From: Rhizobium brockwellii
GTDB lineage: Bacteria; Pseudomonadota; Alphaproteobacteria; Rhizobiales; Rhizobiaceae
NCBI RefSeq assembly: GCF_000769405.2
Contig: NZ_CP053440.1
Location: 62,001-126,000 of the forward strand
Reading direction: 5' to 3'
DNA length: 64,000 nt
This document shows, piece after piece, positions 42,791-51,635 of the stretch. Below the pieces are notes generated by a model. The model ran no database searches. It was given only the letters and a program-made list of their open reading frames with translations, and was not told the origin of the DNA. The first letter of the stretch is position 1. Every line of letters begins with the position of its first letter. Both the position numbers and the translations under genes were made by a program.

Positions 42791-43723
42791 ATGCCGCTGA
42801 CCCTTTCGCTCAATACCAATCCGCTGGTGAATCGCTTCGCCGACCCAGACGACCTCATCGACACGGTGGCGCGTGATTTGCGGATCCGCGACCTCCAGCT
42901 TACCCACGAATTCATCAATCCGAGCTGGCAGGCGCCGATCATCCGCCGCCTGACGCGCACGATGAGCGCTGCGCTGAAGCGCACGGGGGTACGGGTCACC
43001 TCGGGCATGACCGGCCCCTATGGGCGTCTCAACCATTTCGGACATCCGGATGCCGATGTGCGCCGCTACTACATCGATTGGTTTAAGACCTTTGCCGACA
43101 TCACCGCCGATCTCGGCGGCCACTCTGTCGGCACGCAATTTGCGATCTTCACCTATAAGGACTTCGACGATCCGGCCAGACGCGAGGAACTGATCAAGAT
43201 CGCCATCGATTGTTGGGCTGATGTCGCCGAGCACGCGCGCGCCGCAGGCCTCTCCTACATGTTCTGGGAGCCGATGAGCATCGGCCGCGAGTTCGGCGAG
43301 ACGATCGGCGCTTGCCTGTCGCTGCAGGAGCGGCTGACATCGGCCGGCATGGCCATTCCGATGTGGATGATGGCGGATATCGATCATGGCGACATCACCT
43401 CCGCCAATCCCGACGACTACGACCCCTATGCCTGGGCGCGCGCCGTCCCGCCGGTGTCGCCGATCATGCACATCAAGCAGAGCCTGATGGACAAGGGCGG
43501 GCACCGGCCCTTTACCGCCGAATTCAACGCTAAGGGCCGCATCCAGCCGGCACCTCTGTTGCAGGCGCTGGCCGAAGGTGGAGCAAAGGACAATGAGATC
43601 TGCCTGGAACTCTCCTTCAAGGAACGCGAGCCGAACGATCGCCAGGTCATCCCGCAGATTGCCGAAAGCGTCGCCTTCTGGGCGCCGCATATCGACACCG
43701 GCGTCGCCGACTTGAACATCTGA
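42791..43723 (+). CDS. eryC: Tetrulose 4-phosphate racemase EryC
   Basis: This 310-residue protein belongs to the xylose-isomerase-like TIM barrels, with MFWEPMSIGREFGE, MMADIDHGDITSAN and FTAEFNAKGRIQP carrying the likely metal ligands. It was once annotated as a dehydrogenase, but in Brucella EryC was shown to be tetrulose-4-phosphate racemase, turning L-3-tetrulose 4-phosphate into the D form. No nucleotide-binding fold is visible here, in agreement. ATG 42791 has AAGGA upstream. Confidence 0.92.
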   Translation: MPLTLSLNTNPLVNRFADPDDLIDTVARDLRIRDLQLTHEFINPSWQAPIIRRLTRTMSAALKRTGVRVTSGMTGPYGRLNHFGHPDADVRRYYIDWFKTFADITADLGGHSVGTQFAIFTYKDFDDPARREELIKIAIDCWADVAEHARAAGLSYMFWEPMSIGREFGETIGACLSLQERLTSAGMAIPMWMMADIDHGDITSANPDDYDPYAWARAVPPVSPIMHIKQSLMDKGGHRPFTAEFNAKGRIQPAPLLQALAEGGAKDNEICLELSFKEREPNDRQVIPQIAESVAFWAPHIDTGVADLNI

Positions 43724-43793
43724 GGCGGAGATCTTTAAAAGGCAGCACTGCGATACGGCGGAATCGCCGCAGGACCTTCGAAAAGGAGCCGTG

Positions 43794-44729
43794 ATGACGG
43801 ACGCCGATGATACGCTTGCCGTGCGTGCTGCCTGGCTTCACTATGCCGGTGGTCTGACGCAGTCCGACGTTGCGCGCCGCCTCGGCGTGCCGTCGGTGAA
43901 GGCCCATCGCCTGATCGCAAGAGCGGTTGCCGATGGCGTGGTCAAAGTCACCATCGACGGGGATATCGTCGAATGCGTCGAGCTGGAGATGCGGCTTTCG
44001 GAACGGTTTGGGCTTCAATATTGCGAGGTCGCACCCGATCTCGGCGAGGAAGGCTTGCCGCTGCGCGCACTCGGCCATGCCGGCGCCGGTTATCTCAAGC
44101 GCGAGATCGAGCGCGGCGACAATACGGTCATCGGCCTTGGTCATGGCCGCACGCTTTCCGCCGCCGTCCAATATATGCCGAGGGTGAGCGCGAAGAACCT
44201 GCGTTTCGTCTCCTTGCTTGGGGGGCTGACACGAAACTACGGCGCCAATCCCTATGACGTGATGCATCGCATCGCCGAAAAGACCGGCGCCCATGCCTAT
44301 GTCATGCCGGTTCCCTTTTTCGCCAATACCGGCGAGGACCGCGAAGTGCTGAAGGCGCAACGTGCCGTCAAGGAGGTCTTCGACCTTGCCAACAATGCCG
44401 ATCTGAAGCTCGTCGGCCTGGGAACTGTCGATGCCGAGGCGCAGCTCGTCTTGTCCGGCATGGTTGAACCCGGTGAAATCGACGACATTGCCGCGGCAGG
44501 CGGCGTCGGCGAAATCCTCGGACATTTTTTCGACGCCGATGGCCATATCCTTGACACCGCGCTGACGGCGCGCACGCTCTCCGCGTCTTTTCCCAAGACC
44601 AAGAAAGAGCGGCTCGTGGCGCTGGCGGGCGGACAGTCGAAAGTGCCGGCCATCCAGGCAATTCTGAATAGTCGGCGTCTTTTCGGGCTGATCACCGACG
44701 AGCGAACCGCGCAGGCATTATTGAAGTAG
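43794..44729 (+). CDS. eryD: Erythritol operon regulator EryD (SorC/DeoR-like)
   Basis: This 311-residue SorC-family regulator has an N-terminal helix-turn-helix (LTQSDVARRLGVPSVKAHRL, about 21-40) and a sugar-phosphate-binding domain with VIGLGHGRTLSAAVQYMP and KLVGLGTVDAEAQLV. In Brucella, EryD represses the ery operon and is relieved by erythritol. ATG 43794 with AAGGAG five bases upstream is preferred over GTG 43791. Confidence 0.92.
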   Translation: MTDADDTLAVRAAWLHYAGGLTQSDVARRLGVPSVKAHRLIARAVADGVVKVTIDGDIVECVELEMRLSERFGLQYCEVAPDLGEEGLPLRALGHAGAGYLKREIERGDNTVIGLGHGRTLSAAVQYMPRVSAKNLRFVSLLGGLTRNYGANPYDVMHRIAEKTGAHAYVMPVPFFANTGEDREVLKAQRAVKEVFDLANNADLKLVGLGTVDAEAQLVLSGMVEPGEIDDIAAAGGVGEILGHFFDADGHILDTALTARTLSASFPKTKKERLVALAGGQSKVPAIQAILNSRRLFGLITDERTAQALLK

Positions 44730-44761
44730 CGATCGAAAGCAACAATATTTGATCGCAAAAT

Positions 44762-44809
44762 AACATAAGTGATGTTGATTATCACGTGTGTTCCGTTATC
44801 TTAACATCA
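44762..44809 (+). promoter_or_regulatory. Candidate DeoR operator upstream of the internal deoR gene
   Basis: AACATAAGTGATGTT (44762-44776) is an inverted repeat of AACAT/ATGTT, and a further AACATCA (44803-44809) pairs with TGATGTT (44770-44776). The cluster lies in the 100-base gap after eryD. The same pentamer recurs in the divergent ery region. Confidence 0.45.
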
Positions 44810-44829
44810 AACGAGGGTGGAGAGCGGGC

Positions 44830-45606
44830 ATGAGGCGGGAAGAGCGGCAGCAGTTGATCGTCAACCTGCTCGTCGAAAACAAGACCGTCGATCTCGACGA
44901 CCTTGCCGATCGCTTCACCGTGTCAAAGATGACGATCCATCGCGATCTCGACGATCTCGAGCAGGCGGGCGTCCTGCGCAAGGTTCGCGGCGGTGCGACC
45001 ATTGATGCCGGAACGCAGTTCGAAAGCGACTTCCGCATTCGCGAGCGCCAGGGCAACGAGGCCAAGCTGGCCATGGCGCAGACCGCACTGGAACTGGTCG
45101 AGCCGGGGATGACGGTGATGGTAAATGACGGCTCGATGGCGGCCGTGCTTGGCGAAATGCTGCTGCAGAAGCGGCCGCTGACGTTGATCACCAACAATGC
45201 GGCGATCATGGAGCGGCTGAAAGGCGAAGCCGGCATCACCCTGATTGCGCTTGGCGGCATCTACTCGGCGAAATTCAACGCCTATCTCGGCGTCGTCACC
45301 GAGGAGGCATTGTCGCGGCTGAGGGCCGACATTGCCTTCATTTCAACGCCTGCCGTCAGCGGCAGGCTGGCCTATCACATGGACGACAACGTCGTGCGCG
45401 CCAAGCGGGCAATGATCGCGTCCTCGACCAGGACCTGCCTTCTGGTCAATCATCAGCGCATCGGCCACACCGCCCTGCATGTCATGGCGGATCTGGCCGA
45501 TTTGGACGCGATTATCACCGACAGCGCACCCGATGCTGCTGTCTTGGAGGAATTCGAGCAGGCGGGCATCACGCTCACCATTGCATCAACGCAGGATCCG
45601 ACATGA
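44830..45606 (+). CDS. DeoR-family regulator of the erythritol operon
   Basis: This 258-residue regulator has the DeoR winged helix at the N-terminus (MRREERQQLIVNLLVENKTV, then FTVSKMTIHRDLDDLEQAG) and the sensor motifs VNDGSMAAVLGEMLLQ and TLIALGGIYSAKFNAY. In R. leguminosarum a DeoR gene occupies this place between eryD and tpiB. It overlaps tpiB by four bases (ATGA). The 100-base gap before it suggests an additional promoter. Confidence 0.9.
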   Translation: MRREERQQLIVNLLVENKTVDLDDLADRFTVSKMTIHRDLDDLEQAGVLRKVRGGATIDAGTQFESDFRIRERQGNEAKLAMAQTALELVEPGMTVMVNDGSMAAVLGEMLLQKRPLTLITNNAAIMERLKGEAGITLIALGGIYSAKFNAYLGVVTEEALSRLRADIAFISTPAVSGRLAYHMDDNVVRAKRAMIASSTRTCLLVNHQRIGHTALHVMADLADLDAIITDSAPDAAVLEEFEQAGITLTIASTQDPT

Positions 45607-46373
45607 CCGAAACGCCGCGCTTCTGGATTGGCACCAGCTGGAAGATGAACAAGACGCTTGCTGAAGCCGAACACTTCGCCCGCGGTCTCGAAGCTGCCGA
45701 TGCCGCACGCGACCCGCGCATCCAGCGCTTCGTCATTCCGCCCTTCACCGCCGTCCGCGAGGTCAAGGCGATGCTTGCCAAGACCTCGGTGAAGGTCGGC
45801 GCGCAGAACATGCATTGGGCCGACCAGGGTGCCTGGACCGGCGAAGTCTCGCCGGCAATGCTGAAGGACTGCAATCTCGATCTCGTCGAGCTCGGCCATT
45901 CCGAGCGGCGCGAACATTTTGGAGAGACCGACGAGACTGTGGGTCTGAAGACCGAAGCGGCCGTTCGCCACGGTCTCATTCCATTGATCTGCATTGGCGA
46001 GACGCTTTTCGACCGCGAAAGCGGAAAGGCTGCCGACATCCTCGCAACCCAGGTGCGCGGCGCGCTATCGAAACTTTCCAGCGCCCAAAAGGCTGCCGAA
46101 ATCCTACTCGCCTACGAGCCGGTCTGGGCGATCGGCGAGAAGGGCATCCCGGCGACCGCAGATTATGCAGATGCGCGCCAGTCTGAAATCATCGCCGTTG
46201 CCGAAGCTGTGCTGGGCCGGAAGATCCCCTGCCTTTATGGCGGGTCGGTCAACCCGCAGAACTGCGAAGAACTGATCTTGAGCCCGCATATCGACGGGCT
46301 CTTCATCGGCCGTTCGGCCTGGAATGTCGAAGGTTACCTCGACATCCTGGCCAGATGCGCCGCCAAACTCTGA
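45603..46373 (+). CDS. tpiB: D-3-tetrulose 4-phosphate isomerase (TpiB/EryH)
   Basis: This 256-residue triosephosphate-isomerase homologue keeps the catalytic residues: Lys14 in [12 protein letters not shown], His in [15 protein letters not shown] and Glu in [18 protein letters not shown]. Its Brucella counterpart (TpiA2, renamed EryH) converts D-3-tetrulose 4-phosphate to D-erythrulose 4-phosphate. It is distinct from the housekeeping TpiA by context. It is coupled to deoR upstream and 11 bases before rpiB. Confidence 0.92.
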   Translation: MTETPRFWIGTSWKMNKTLAEAEHFARGLEAADAARDPRIQRFVIPPFTAVREVKAMLAKTSVKVGAQNMHWADQGAWTGEVSPAMLKDCNLDLVELGHSERREHFGETDETVGLKTEAAVRHGLIPLICIGETLFDRESGKAADILATQVRGALSKLSSAQKAAEILLAYEPVWAIGEKGIPATADYADARQSEIIAVAEAVLGRKIPCLYGGSVNPQNCEELILSPHIDGLFIGRSAWNVEGYLDILARCAAKL

Positions 46374-46384
46374 GGAGAAAGACA

Positions 46385-46840
46385 ATGAAGCTTGCCATTG
46401 CAGGAGACAGCGCCGGCGAAGGCCTCGCCAAGGTTCTGGCCGACCATCTGAAGGACCGCTTCGACGTGTACGAAGTCTCGCGCACCAGCGCCGGTGCCGA
46501 TCCTTTCTACGCCAACCTCTCGGACCGCGTTGCCTCAGGCGTCATCGACGGCACCTACGACAAGGCGATCCTCGTTTGTGGCACCGGCATCGGCGTCTGC
46601 ATCTCGGCCAACAAGGTTCCGGGCATCCGCGCCGCCCTGACGCACGACACCTATTCTGCCGAGCGTGCCGCGCTTTCCAACAATGCGCAGATCATCACCA
46701 TGGGAGCCCGCGTCATCGGAACGGAGCTTGCAAAGTCGATCGCTGATGCGTTTCTTGCCCAGACCTTCGACGAGAACGGCCGTTCTGCCGGTAACGTCAA
46801 GGCCATGGATGATCTCGACGCGAAGTACAGCGCCCGTTGA
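46385..46840 (+). CDS. rpiB: D-erythrose 4-phosphate isomerase (RpiB/EryI)
   Basis: This 151-residue RpiB-family protein has the catalytic Cys65 in [20 protein letters not shown] and the phosphate-binding [14 protein letters not shown]. Its Brucella counterpart (EryI) makes D-erythrose 4-phosphate, delivering erythritol carbon into the pentose phosphate pathway and aromatic synthesis. ATG 46385 has GAGGAGAAAG upstream. It ends the operon; no clear terminator is seen after it. Confidence 0.93.
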   Translation: MKLAIAGDSAGEGLAKVLADHLKDRFDVYEVSRTSAGADPFYANLSDRVASGVIDGTYDKAILVCGTGIGVCISANKVPGIRAALTHDTYSAERAALSNNAQIITMGARVIGTELAKSIADAFLAQTFDENGRSAGNVKAMDDLDAKYSAR

Positions 46841-47199
46841 GGAATGCTGACGCTGATGCCGGGCCGGAGCGTGTTCGATGCAACTGAGGCCGCACCGGGA
46901 CGACTGCTCGGCCCGATCCAGATCCGGCAGCGAATTCGGGACTTGGAATACGGGAGGCATCTCCGCGTTAAGTCTTTGAATTGAGATTCGTTTCGCCTCG
47001 GAACAATCGGCCGAATGATTCGGTTGAGTCGCGTTGTTGCCATCGAAGCGAAGAAGAAACAGATGAAAAAGCGGTACAGGGCAAAGCCCAAGACCAGCGA
47101 AAAGCAAGGGCCGGCACCGAGCAATGTCATCAGAATCATGAGTGCTCGGCGCAAGCCGGTCGAAGTGGAAAACCGATCGAGGAGGCGTCAGACTTAATC
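46841..47199. other. Intergenic stretch with no confident gene
   Basis: A short lysine/arginine-rich frame (47015-47197, +) and a leftward frame with a hydrophobic N-terminus (below 47140, -) overlap each other and neither has a good ribosome site. One is probably the shadow of the other. AGGAGG at 47180-47185 belongs to the ligase gene or a short leader. Confidence 0.4.
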
Positions 47200-48240
47200 A
47201 TGAAACGTCCGCGCCGCCCACTGCCCTTGCTCGACGAATCTCAGTCAACGCTGCAGTCTCGTCCGATCCGCAAGCGCGATCCGGACCAGCCCAGTCTGCC
47301 CTTCGATCCTATGCCGTCGCGCGTCGAGCCCTGTCTCGCGCTGCTGAAGCCAACTGTGCCCGTTGGGCCGGATTGGCTCTATGAGGTGAAGTTGGATGGC
47401 TATCGATTGGCAATCCACGTTGAGCCGAAGGGCGTGCGGGTCATCACCCGCGGCGGCCATGACTGGACCCACCGCTTCCCCACCATCGCCGCCGCAGCGA
47501 AACGGCTTGGCGTAACGACCGCGATCCTCGATGGCGAGGCCGTTGTGCTCGATGATCATGGCCGCTCGGATTTTGGCGCCCTGCAGCGTTCGCTCGGCGG
47601 GCGGGGCGGCAAGCGAGCATCGACCGAGTCGATCCTCGTCGCCTTCGACCTTCTCTATCTCGATGGACACGATTTGACCGGCACCGAGCTCGACGTACGC
47701 CGGCACCTGCTTGAAGACCTGATACCGGAAGGCGATGATCAGGCGATCCGCATTTCCGAAAAGATAGAGCTGCCGGCCGAAGACCTTCTCGAGCACGCCT
47801 GCCATCATTATCTGGAAGGCATCATCGCCAAGCATCGCGACCGACCCTACGGCAGTGGCCGCACGGGCGACTGGCTGAAGATCAAATGCGTCCAGAGTGA
47901 GAGCTTCATGATCGTCGGTTACGAGCAGTCCGCATCCGCCCGCGGCGGCATCGGCAGGCTGCTGCTGGCCGGCAGACAAGGCCTCGACTGGATTTACGTT
48001 GGCTCCGTCGGAACCGGCTTCAGTGCCAGCGATGCTGAATACCTGAAAAAGACGCTGGACCGGTTGAAGACGAGCCGGCCGGTCGTTCCGCTGAATGGCA
48101 AGCGCCTCGTCCTCGTGCAGCCGACGCTGATCGCCGAGATCGAGTTTCGCGGCTGGACGGATGACGGCAATCTCCGCCATGCCTCGTACAAGGGGCTGCG
48201 CGAGGTTCAAGACAACGCCGCTGTCTTCGATATGACCTAG
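47200..48240 (+). CDS. ligD: LigD-type ATP-dependent DNA ligase (ligase domain only)
   Basis: This 346-residue protein has the nucleotidyltransferase motif K64-LDG in YEVKLDGYRLA, IEGEAVV-like ILDGEAVVLDDHG, AFDLLYLDGHDL, LEGIIAKHRDRPYGSGRTGD and LKIKCVQSESFMIVGY, then an OB-fold. It matches the ligase domain of LigD used in bacterial non-homologous end joining with Ku, but lacks the phosphoesterase and polymerase domains. ATG 47200 is about 14 bases after AGGAGG, so a start slightly upstream is possible. A separate LigD polymerase-domain gene lies at the right edge; no ku gene is seen. Confidence 0.88.
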   Translation: MKRPRRPLPLLDESQSTLQSRPIRKRDPDQPSLPFDPMPSRVEPCLALLKPTVPVGPDWLYEVKLDGYRLAIHVEPKGVRVITRGGHDWTHRFPTIAAAAKRLGVTTAILDGEAVVLDDHGRSDFGALQRSLGGRGGKRASTESILVAFDLLYLDGHDLTGTELDVRRHLLEDLIPEGDDQAIRISEKIELPAEDLLEHACHHYLEGIIAKHRDRPYGSGRTGDWLKIKCVQSESFMIVGYEQSASARGGIGRLLLAGRQGLDWIYVGSVGTGFSASDAEYLKKTLDRLKTSRPVVPLNGKRLVLVQPTLIAEIEFRGWTDDGNLRHASYKGLREVQDNAAVFDMT

Positions 48241-48288
48241 AACAGGATGATTTTAGGCCGAGTCGGCCTAAAATTTGAATCCTGTTCT
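48239..48288. repeat. Rhizobium palindromic intergenic repeat (RIME-like), part 1
   Basis: An outer inverted repeat AGAACAGGAT (48239-48248) / ATCCTGTTCT (48279-48288) encloses a perfect inner stem TTTTAGGCCGA (48251-48261) / TCGGCCTAAAA (48263-48273). Its left arm includes the last bases of the ligase stop codon. It resembles the mosaic palindromes common in rhizobial genomes and may double as a terminator. Confidence 0.75.
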
Positions 48289-48301
48289 AAATTAAAGAGT
48301 T

Positions 48302-48351
48302 AGAGCATGATGTCGTCCGAAAACCGCTCACACTTTTCGGCATCATGCTCT
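48302..48351. repeat. Rhizobium palindromic intergenic repeat (RIME-like), part 2
   Basis: The arms AGAGCATGATG (48302-48312) and CATCATGCTCT (48341-48351) enclose CCGAAAA (48317-48323) / TTTTCGG (48334-48340). Together with part 1 this forms a two-palindrome mosaic between two convergent genes. Confidence 0.75.
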
Positions 48352-48385
48352 GGATCTGATCGCTTTCAGCAGGTTAAAACGCCGA

Positions 48386-48682
48386 TCAGAGACTCTCCAG
48401 AAGAAGCCCAAAACTGGGCCGCCATTCGAATATGTCGACGCTCGCGTAAACGCCGGAGCGGACAAAGGGGTCTCCTGCGCTGAAGGCCTCGAACTCGGCG
48501 AGCGTTTCGACTTGCGCGATTACGATTGCGGTGGAACCCTTGCCTTCCGCCGGCGGTGCAGAAGGTCCGGACAGCAGGATGCGAATCGCCGCGCCATGCA
48601 GATAGGCCCTATGCTCCTCGATCAATCGGGAGCGTTCGGCAGCCTTGCCGCGGTCGGATATCGCGTAGCGGGCGACGATCAT
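48386..48682 (-). CDS. graE: YciI-family protein of the gra operon
   Basis: This 98-residue protein of the YciI ferredoxin-like fold family starts MIVARYAISDRGKAAERSRL and has a conserved HRAYLHGA segment and AFSAGDPFVRSGVYASVDIF. It overlaps the graB stop by four bases and is last in the leftward operon, the position of graE in the gra cluster of Rhizobium sp. MTP-10005. The role is unknown; YciI relatives are often small auxiliary enzymes in aromatic catabolism (for example muconolactone-type lyases or isomerases). Confidence 0.75.
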   Translation of the reverse strand: MIVARYAISDRGKAAERSRLIEEHRAYLHGAAIRILLSGPSAPPAEGKGSTAIVIAQVETLAEFEAFSAGDPFVRSGVYASVDIFEWRPSFGLLLESL

Positions 48683-49527
48683 TGTCTATTCTCCGACGGC
48701 GTCAGCACGAAATCGAAATCGGAGCGCCAGATCGTCGGACGATCGACACGCTCGAAAGGCGCGACCAGGCTGTTTTTGACGCCAAACACCGTATCGGATT
48801 GCAGATAGGGGTCGTTGCCGACAAAAGTGTGGGTGACCAGCTTCCGATAACCTGAAGCCGTGATTAGGTAATGGGTATGGGCAGGACGGTAGGGATGGCG
48901 GCCGAGGGACGTCAACATCTGGCCGACCGGACCATCATCCGGAATCGGATAGGAAACCGGCTTTATGCCGACGAAGCTATAGGCGCCATCTGCGCCGGTG
49001 ACGAAGATGCCCCGGTTGTTCCACTTCGGCTGGATATCCGGCTGCTGGACGTCGTAGAAGCCATCGGAATTATCCGACCATACATCGATCCGGGCTCCCT
49101 CGATCGGATTGCCGTCAAGATCCAGCACCCGCCCGACGAAGAGACAGCTCTCGCCCTTGCCGTCGAGCGAGATGTTTTCACCCATCTGCCGTACGGGCGC
49201 ACCTTCGACATGGAACGGTCCGAACACGGTATTTTCCGTGGCGCCTGGCGGACGCCGGTTGTTGATCGCATCCACCAGCATCGACAAACCCAGCGTATCG
49301 CTGAGCAGGATGAACTCCTGCCGCTCATCATGACAGAGATGGCCGGTACGGGTCAGGAAGCCGATGGCCAGCTCCCATTCCTCCTGGGTCAGGCTGATAT
49401 CCTTGGCAAAGGCATGCAGGTGCTTGACGAGCGACGCCATGACTTCGGCAAGGCGCGGATCAACGCCCTGCCCCATCCGCGAGTTGACTGCTTCCACGGA
49501 TCTCTCTTCGGTGAAATATTCAGGCAC
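48679..49527 (-). CDS. graB: Hydroxyquinol 1,2-dioxygenase
   Basis: This 282-residue intradiol dioxygenase has an N-terminal helical dimer domain, then the catalytic beta-sandwich. The Fe(III) ligands are likely Y158 (DGFYDVQ), Y193 (PVSYPIPDD), H217 and H219 (PYRPAHTHYLI). It opens hydroxyquinol between the two ortho hydroxyls to give maleylacetate. The start is GTG 49527 with GGAGGA upstream. It follows graC by 20 bases. Confidence 0.9.
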   Translation of the reverse strand: MPEYFTEERSVEAVNSRMGQGVDPRLAEVMASLVKHLHAFAKDISLTQEEWELAIGFLTRTGHLCHDERQEFILLSDTLGLSMLVDAINNRRPPGATENTVFGPFHVEGAPVRQMGENISLDGKGESCLFVGRVLDLDGNPIEGARIDVWSDNSDGFYDVQQPDIQPKWNNRGIFVTGADGAYSFVGIKPVSYPIPDDGPVGQMLTSLGRHPYRPAHTHYLITASGYRKLVTHTFVGNDPYLQSDTVFGVKNSLVAPFERVDRPTIWRSDFDFVLTPSENRQ

Positions 49528-49547
49528 GTGGCCATCCTCCTAAAGCA

Positions 49548-50606
49548 CTAACGCGGCCGCGCGCCCTCCCAGGCGCTCTGCAACAAAGCCCGGATCGCTT
49601 TCCGTTCGATCGGGCGCGGGTTCCAGTAGGGGTTCTGCGCGGCGAGTTCCGCTGCATGATCCAGATCGGCTTCCTTCATACCCAGATCTCGCAGCGCCAC
49701 GGGGGCGCCGATCGAAGCGGCAAAATCGTAAAGACTGCTGCCCAGCGAGCCGCCAAAAAGATCGGCAGCGGGCTTTAGCGCATCCGCTGCGGCTTCAGCG
49801 TTGTAGGCAGCAGAATGGGGAAGAATGACCGCATGGGTTTCGGCATGCGGCAGGTCGAAGCTACCGCCCAGCGTATGGCAAAGCTTGTGATGCAGAGCCA
49901 TTCCAACCGCTCCGAGCACCGTGCCGCACAGCCAGGAACCGTAAAGCGCTTCGCTTCGCGGCTCGATGTCCCCAGGGGCATTGACGATTTGAGGCAAAGC
50001 CTGCTTCAGCGCGCGCAAGCCCTCGACCGCCATCATCGACGAAATGGGATTGCGATCCTGTGCATAGAGACCTTCGACCGCATGCGCCATCGCATTGAGC
50101 CCGCTGCTGACGCTGATGTTGACCGGCAATCCTAATGTCAATTCAGGGTCGTAGATCACCACTTCGGGCAGGATGCCGGGCCCGCGGACCGTCGTCTTCT
50201 GCCCGTTCTCTGTCTGGCCGAGGATCGGTGTAACCTCCGACCCCGCATAGGTCGTTGCCACCACGATTTGTGGCGCGTCGTTGCGATAGGCGATTGCCTT
50301 GCCGAGACCGATCGTCGATCCGCCGCCGATCGCGACGACGCAGTCGGCGCCGGCTGCGTTATAGGCCGCCATCGCGCGCTCGGTCACATCGACCGGCGTA
50401 TGCATCGTCGCATCGTGGAATAGTCCCGCCGCAAGCGGACCGAGGGAAGCAGCGATGCGTTCAGCCTCCGCTTTCTGGTGCGGGGTCGAAAGGATCAGGG
50501 CGCGTTTGCCGCCCTGCCCTGCAATCGCCTCGGCGAGACGGTTCAACGAGCCGCTCCCGAAGATCACCTGGGCCGTGCTGACCGTGTATCTGAAAGGTGC
50601 AACCAT
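49548..50606 (-). CDS. graC: Maleylacetate reductase
   Basis: This 352-residue protein belongs to the iron-containing alcohol dehydrogenase fold used by maleylacetate reductases. It has an N-terminal nucleotide-binding region with VIFGSGSLNRLAEAIAGQGG and VVAIGGGSTIGLGKAIAYR, and the C-terminal ALHHKLCHTLGGSFDLPHAE motif with His residues. It reduces maleylacetate to 3-oxoadipate with NAD(P)H. The gap to graF is one base. Confidence 0.9.
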   Translation of the reverse strand: MVAPFRYTVSTAQVIFGSGSLNRLAEAIAGQGGKRALILSTPHQKAEAERIAASLGPLAAGLFHDATMHTPVDVTERAMAAYNAAGADCVVAIGGGSTIGLGKAIAYRNDAPQIVVATTYAGSEVTPILGQTENGQKTTVRGPGILPEVVIYDPELTLGLPVNISVSSGLNAMAHAVEGLYAQDRNPISSMMAVEGLRALKQALPQIVNAPGDIEPRSEALYGSWLCGTVLGAVGMALHHKLCHTLGGSFDLPHAETHAVILPHSAAYNAEAAADALKPAADLFGGSLGSSLYDFAASIGAPVALRDLGMKEADLDHAAELAAQNPYWNPRPIERKAIRALLQSAWEGARPR

Positions 50607-50607
50607 G

Positions 50608-51588
50608 CTATCGATCGAGTTTGAAGAGTGAAACCGCGTTGGTGCGACCGATCTTCAGCCGGTCGGCTTCGGAGATGGTCGTGCTGTCGAACCAGTTTGC
50701 AGCATGGTCGATGTTCTCGAATGGCCAGTCTGTTGAGAACAGAATTCGGTCCGCGCCGATTTCCAGCATAGCATCGATCAGCGATTGCGTGCGGAAGTTC
50801 CCCGACGTCGTGATGTAGAAATTCTCGTTGAAATAATCGGCAATGCGGCGTTTGGCCGGATAGTTCTTTTCCACCTTGACCCACGCATTCCGGTTGTCGA
50901 TGCGCCACATCATATATGGCAGTCCCTCGCCCATGTGGCCAACGATGATCCGCAAAGCCGGATGTTCGTCGAACAGGCCGGATCCCATCAGGCGCAGCGC
51001 ATGGACGGCAGTCTCCTGCGCGAACGCCCATGTCGGACCCATCAACCAGGAATGGCCAGCATAGATCCGGCTATCCTGCGGCAGCGGGTTGCGCGGATGC
51101 AGATAGAAGGGAACATTGAGTTTTTCGACTTCGGCCCAGAACGGTCGGTATTGCGGCAGGTCGTAGTAGAGCGGCGTCGTTCCGTCGCCTTCCTGCGAGA
51201 AGCCGTTGACCAATGCACCGACGAAACCCATCGTCGTCACGCAACGCTGCAATTCCTGTGTTGCGGCATCCGGATCCTGCAGGGGCAATGCTGCAAATCC
51301 CAGGAAGCGGTTCGGGTTCTTGACGCATTGCTCCGCCAGAAAGTCGTTGGCGCGTCGGGAAATCTCCAGGGCCTTTGCCCTATCCGGGATCGCCTGCACG
51401 GCCGGAGCGTTCAGCGACAGGATCATCTTCTCGATGCCGTGGGCATCCATCAGCCGCAAACGCTTTTCCTGGATATCGAGAAGACGGGCGGACAGTTCCG
51501 TCCAGTAGTCGCCCGGCACGAATCCAGCCGAATCCTGCAGCGTCTCGGGAATGGCGAAGTGTTCTTCAAGCGCGATCTTGCCTTGCAC
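50608..51588 (-). CDS. graF: Gamma-resorcylate (2,6-dihydroxybenzoate) decarboxylase
   Basis: This 326-residue amidohydrolase-fold enzyme matches the known Rhizobium gamma-resorcylate decarboxylase closely. The four zinc ligands fall at the same positions: E8 and H10 (ALEEHF), H164 (FYLHPRNPLP) and D287 (FSTDWPFEN). It decarboxylates 2,6-dihydroxybenzoate to resorcinol reversibly and without cofactor. GTG 51588 is chosen because it reproduces the known N-terminus and has GAGAG upstream; the frame continues upstream without family sequence. Confidence 0.93.
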   Translation of the reverse strand: MQGKIALEEHFAIPETLQDSAGFVPGDYWTELSARLLDIQEKRLRLMDAHGIEKMILSLNAPAVQAIPDRAKALEISRRANDFLAEQCVKNPNRFLGFAALPLQDPDAATQELQRCVTTMGFVGALVNGFSQEGDGTTPLYYDLPQYRPFWAEVEKLNVPFYLHPRNPLPQDSRIYAGHSWLMGPTWAFAQETAVHALRLMGSGLFDEHPALRIIVGHMGEGLPYMMWRIDNRNAWVKVEKNYPAKRRIADYFNENFYITTSGNFRTQSLIDAMLEIGADRILFSTDWPFENIDHAANWFDSTTISEADRLKIGRTNAVSLFKLDR

Positions 51589-51635
51589 GATATGCTCTCT
51601 TTCCTGTCTTGAATCGAAATAATGGGGATGGCGGA

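Noticed and set aside
46651..47154. Leftward frame with hydrophobic N-terminus near the end of the ery operon
   Set aside because: It overlaps rpiB, lacks a ribosome site, and its Phe-rich start is the complement of a Lys-rich stretch on the other strand.
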